DNA from: an uncultured Muribaculaceae bacterium
GTDB lineage: Bacteria; Bacteroidota; Bacteroidia; Bacteroidales; Muribaculaceae
Assembly: GCA_945931475.1 (NCBI GenBank)
Contig: CAMEPD010000003.1
Location: 1 to 57,618, forward strand
DNA: 57,618 bases
Reading direction: 5' to 3'
Shown: positions 57,473-57,618 of the stretch, piece by piece
Position numbering within the stretch: position 1 is the first letter of the stretch
How the letters are laid out: each line of letters starts with the position of its first letter
The notes under the pieces: generated by a model
What the model saw: only the letters and a program-made list of their open reading frames with translations
The model's database searches: none
What the model was told of the DNA's origin: nothing
Translations under genes and position numbers: made by a program

Positions 57473-57618
57473 TACTGTTTGCGATTCGATTATGGTAAGC
57501 TTTGTCCGGCCCGGAGGTGCCGGACTGAGCCTCAATATAGCTCGGAAGTATTTTTTAACGCGAGTTCGGGATAAGGATAGCCAACTCTGCGACATCACAA
57601 TCAGGCATGAGTTATCAG

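Overview
This 57.6-kb window comes from a Bacteroidales chromosome, most likely the family Muribaculaceae (genus not resolved). The evidence is the promoter type, since TAnnTTTG -7 boxes recur just upstream of genes on both strands, the near absence of Shine-Dalgarno sequences, secreted proteins with type IX secretion-like C-termini, and many Bacteroidetes-typical families (DUF5683, DUF4286, DUF4831, DUF4199, DUF6452, DUF6048). G+C is fairly high and even; I see no prophage, insertion sequence, CRISPR array or rRNA.

Layout. 1-22.8 kb is housekeeping: a partial minus-strand gene resembling DNA alkylation repair proteins, a class A penicillin-binding protein, a secreted endonuclease I, then a minus-strand run DUF5683 - LysM lytic transglycosylase - serB - mtaB - lpxL-like - GT2. 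A MINPP-type inositol-phosphate phosphatase is divergent from a small TPR-like gene and tilS. These are followed by a BspA-like leucine-rich repeat protein, speA, truA, and the primary fatty acid genes acpP and fabF. A small two-helix membrane protein lies behind a long, structured leader.

22.8-41.65 kb is the centrepiece: 19 tightly packed minus-strand genes that look like one operon for an aryl-polyene/flexirubin-type lipid pigment. It opens with an aromatic amino acid ammonia-lyase of the type that makes 4-coumarate. It then carries a ketoreductase, three complete ketosynthases, a ketosynthase-like chain-length factor lacking the catalytic Cys, a half-length ketosynthase-like protein, two acyl carrier proteins, two hotdog dehydratases, a thioesterase, an O-methyltransferase, an LpxL-like acyltransferase, a GT2-PlsC-methyltransferase-like fusion, two CrtI-like FAD oxidoreductases, a PaaK-like adenylate-forming ligase and a second glycerolipid-type acyltransferase. 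Inferred logic: tyrosine is deaminated to a hydroxycinnamate, activated and loaded on a dedicated ACP, extended by iterative ketosynthase/ketoreductase/dehydratase cycles to a conjugated polyene, then methylated, desaturated or isomerised, and transferred to a membrane lipid. No DarA/DarB dialkylresorcinol genes, MMPL exporter or LolA-like carrier lie in the window, so the product should differ from classical flexirubin or depend on genes elsewhere.

41.9-57.6 kb returns to housekeeping: a DUF3298 lipoprotein, tRNA-Arg(UCU), dapA divergent from a thioredoxin, ruvC with DUF4286 and a GT2, a class A acid phosphatase with adk and hpt, and a plus-strand run of a bifunctional NAD(P)HX repair enzyme, DUF4831, DUF4199, a polyprenyl-phosphate-type GT2, DUF6452, DUF6048, rpiB and a long-chain acyl-CoA ligase. 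A minus-strand aldose 1-epimerase ends the annotated genes. The last 290 bases hold a strong plus-strand promoter and a hairpin leading out of the window.

Motifs, lengths, overlaps and repeats were read directly from the sequence. Family names and the pathway are from knowledge of these families without any database search.
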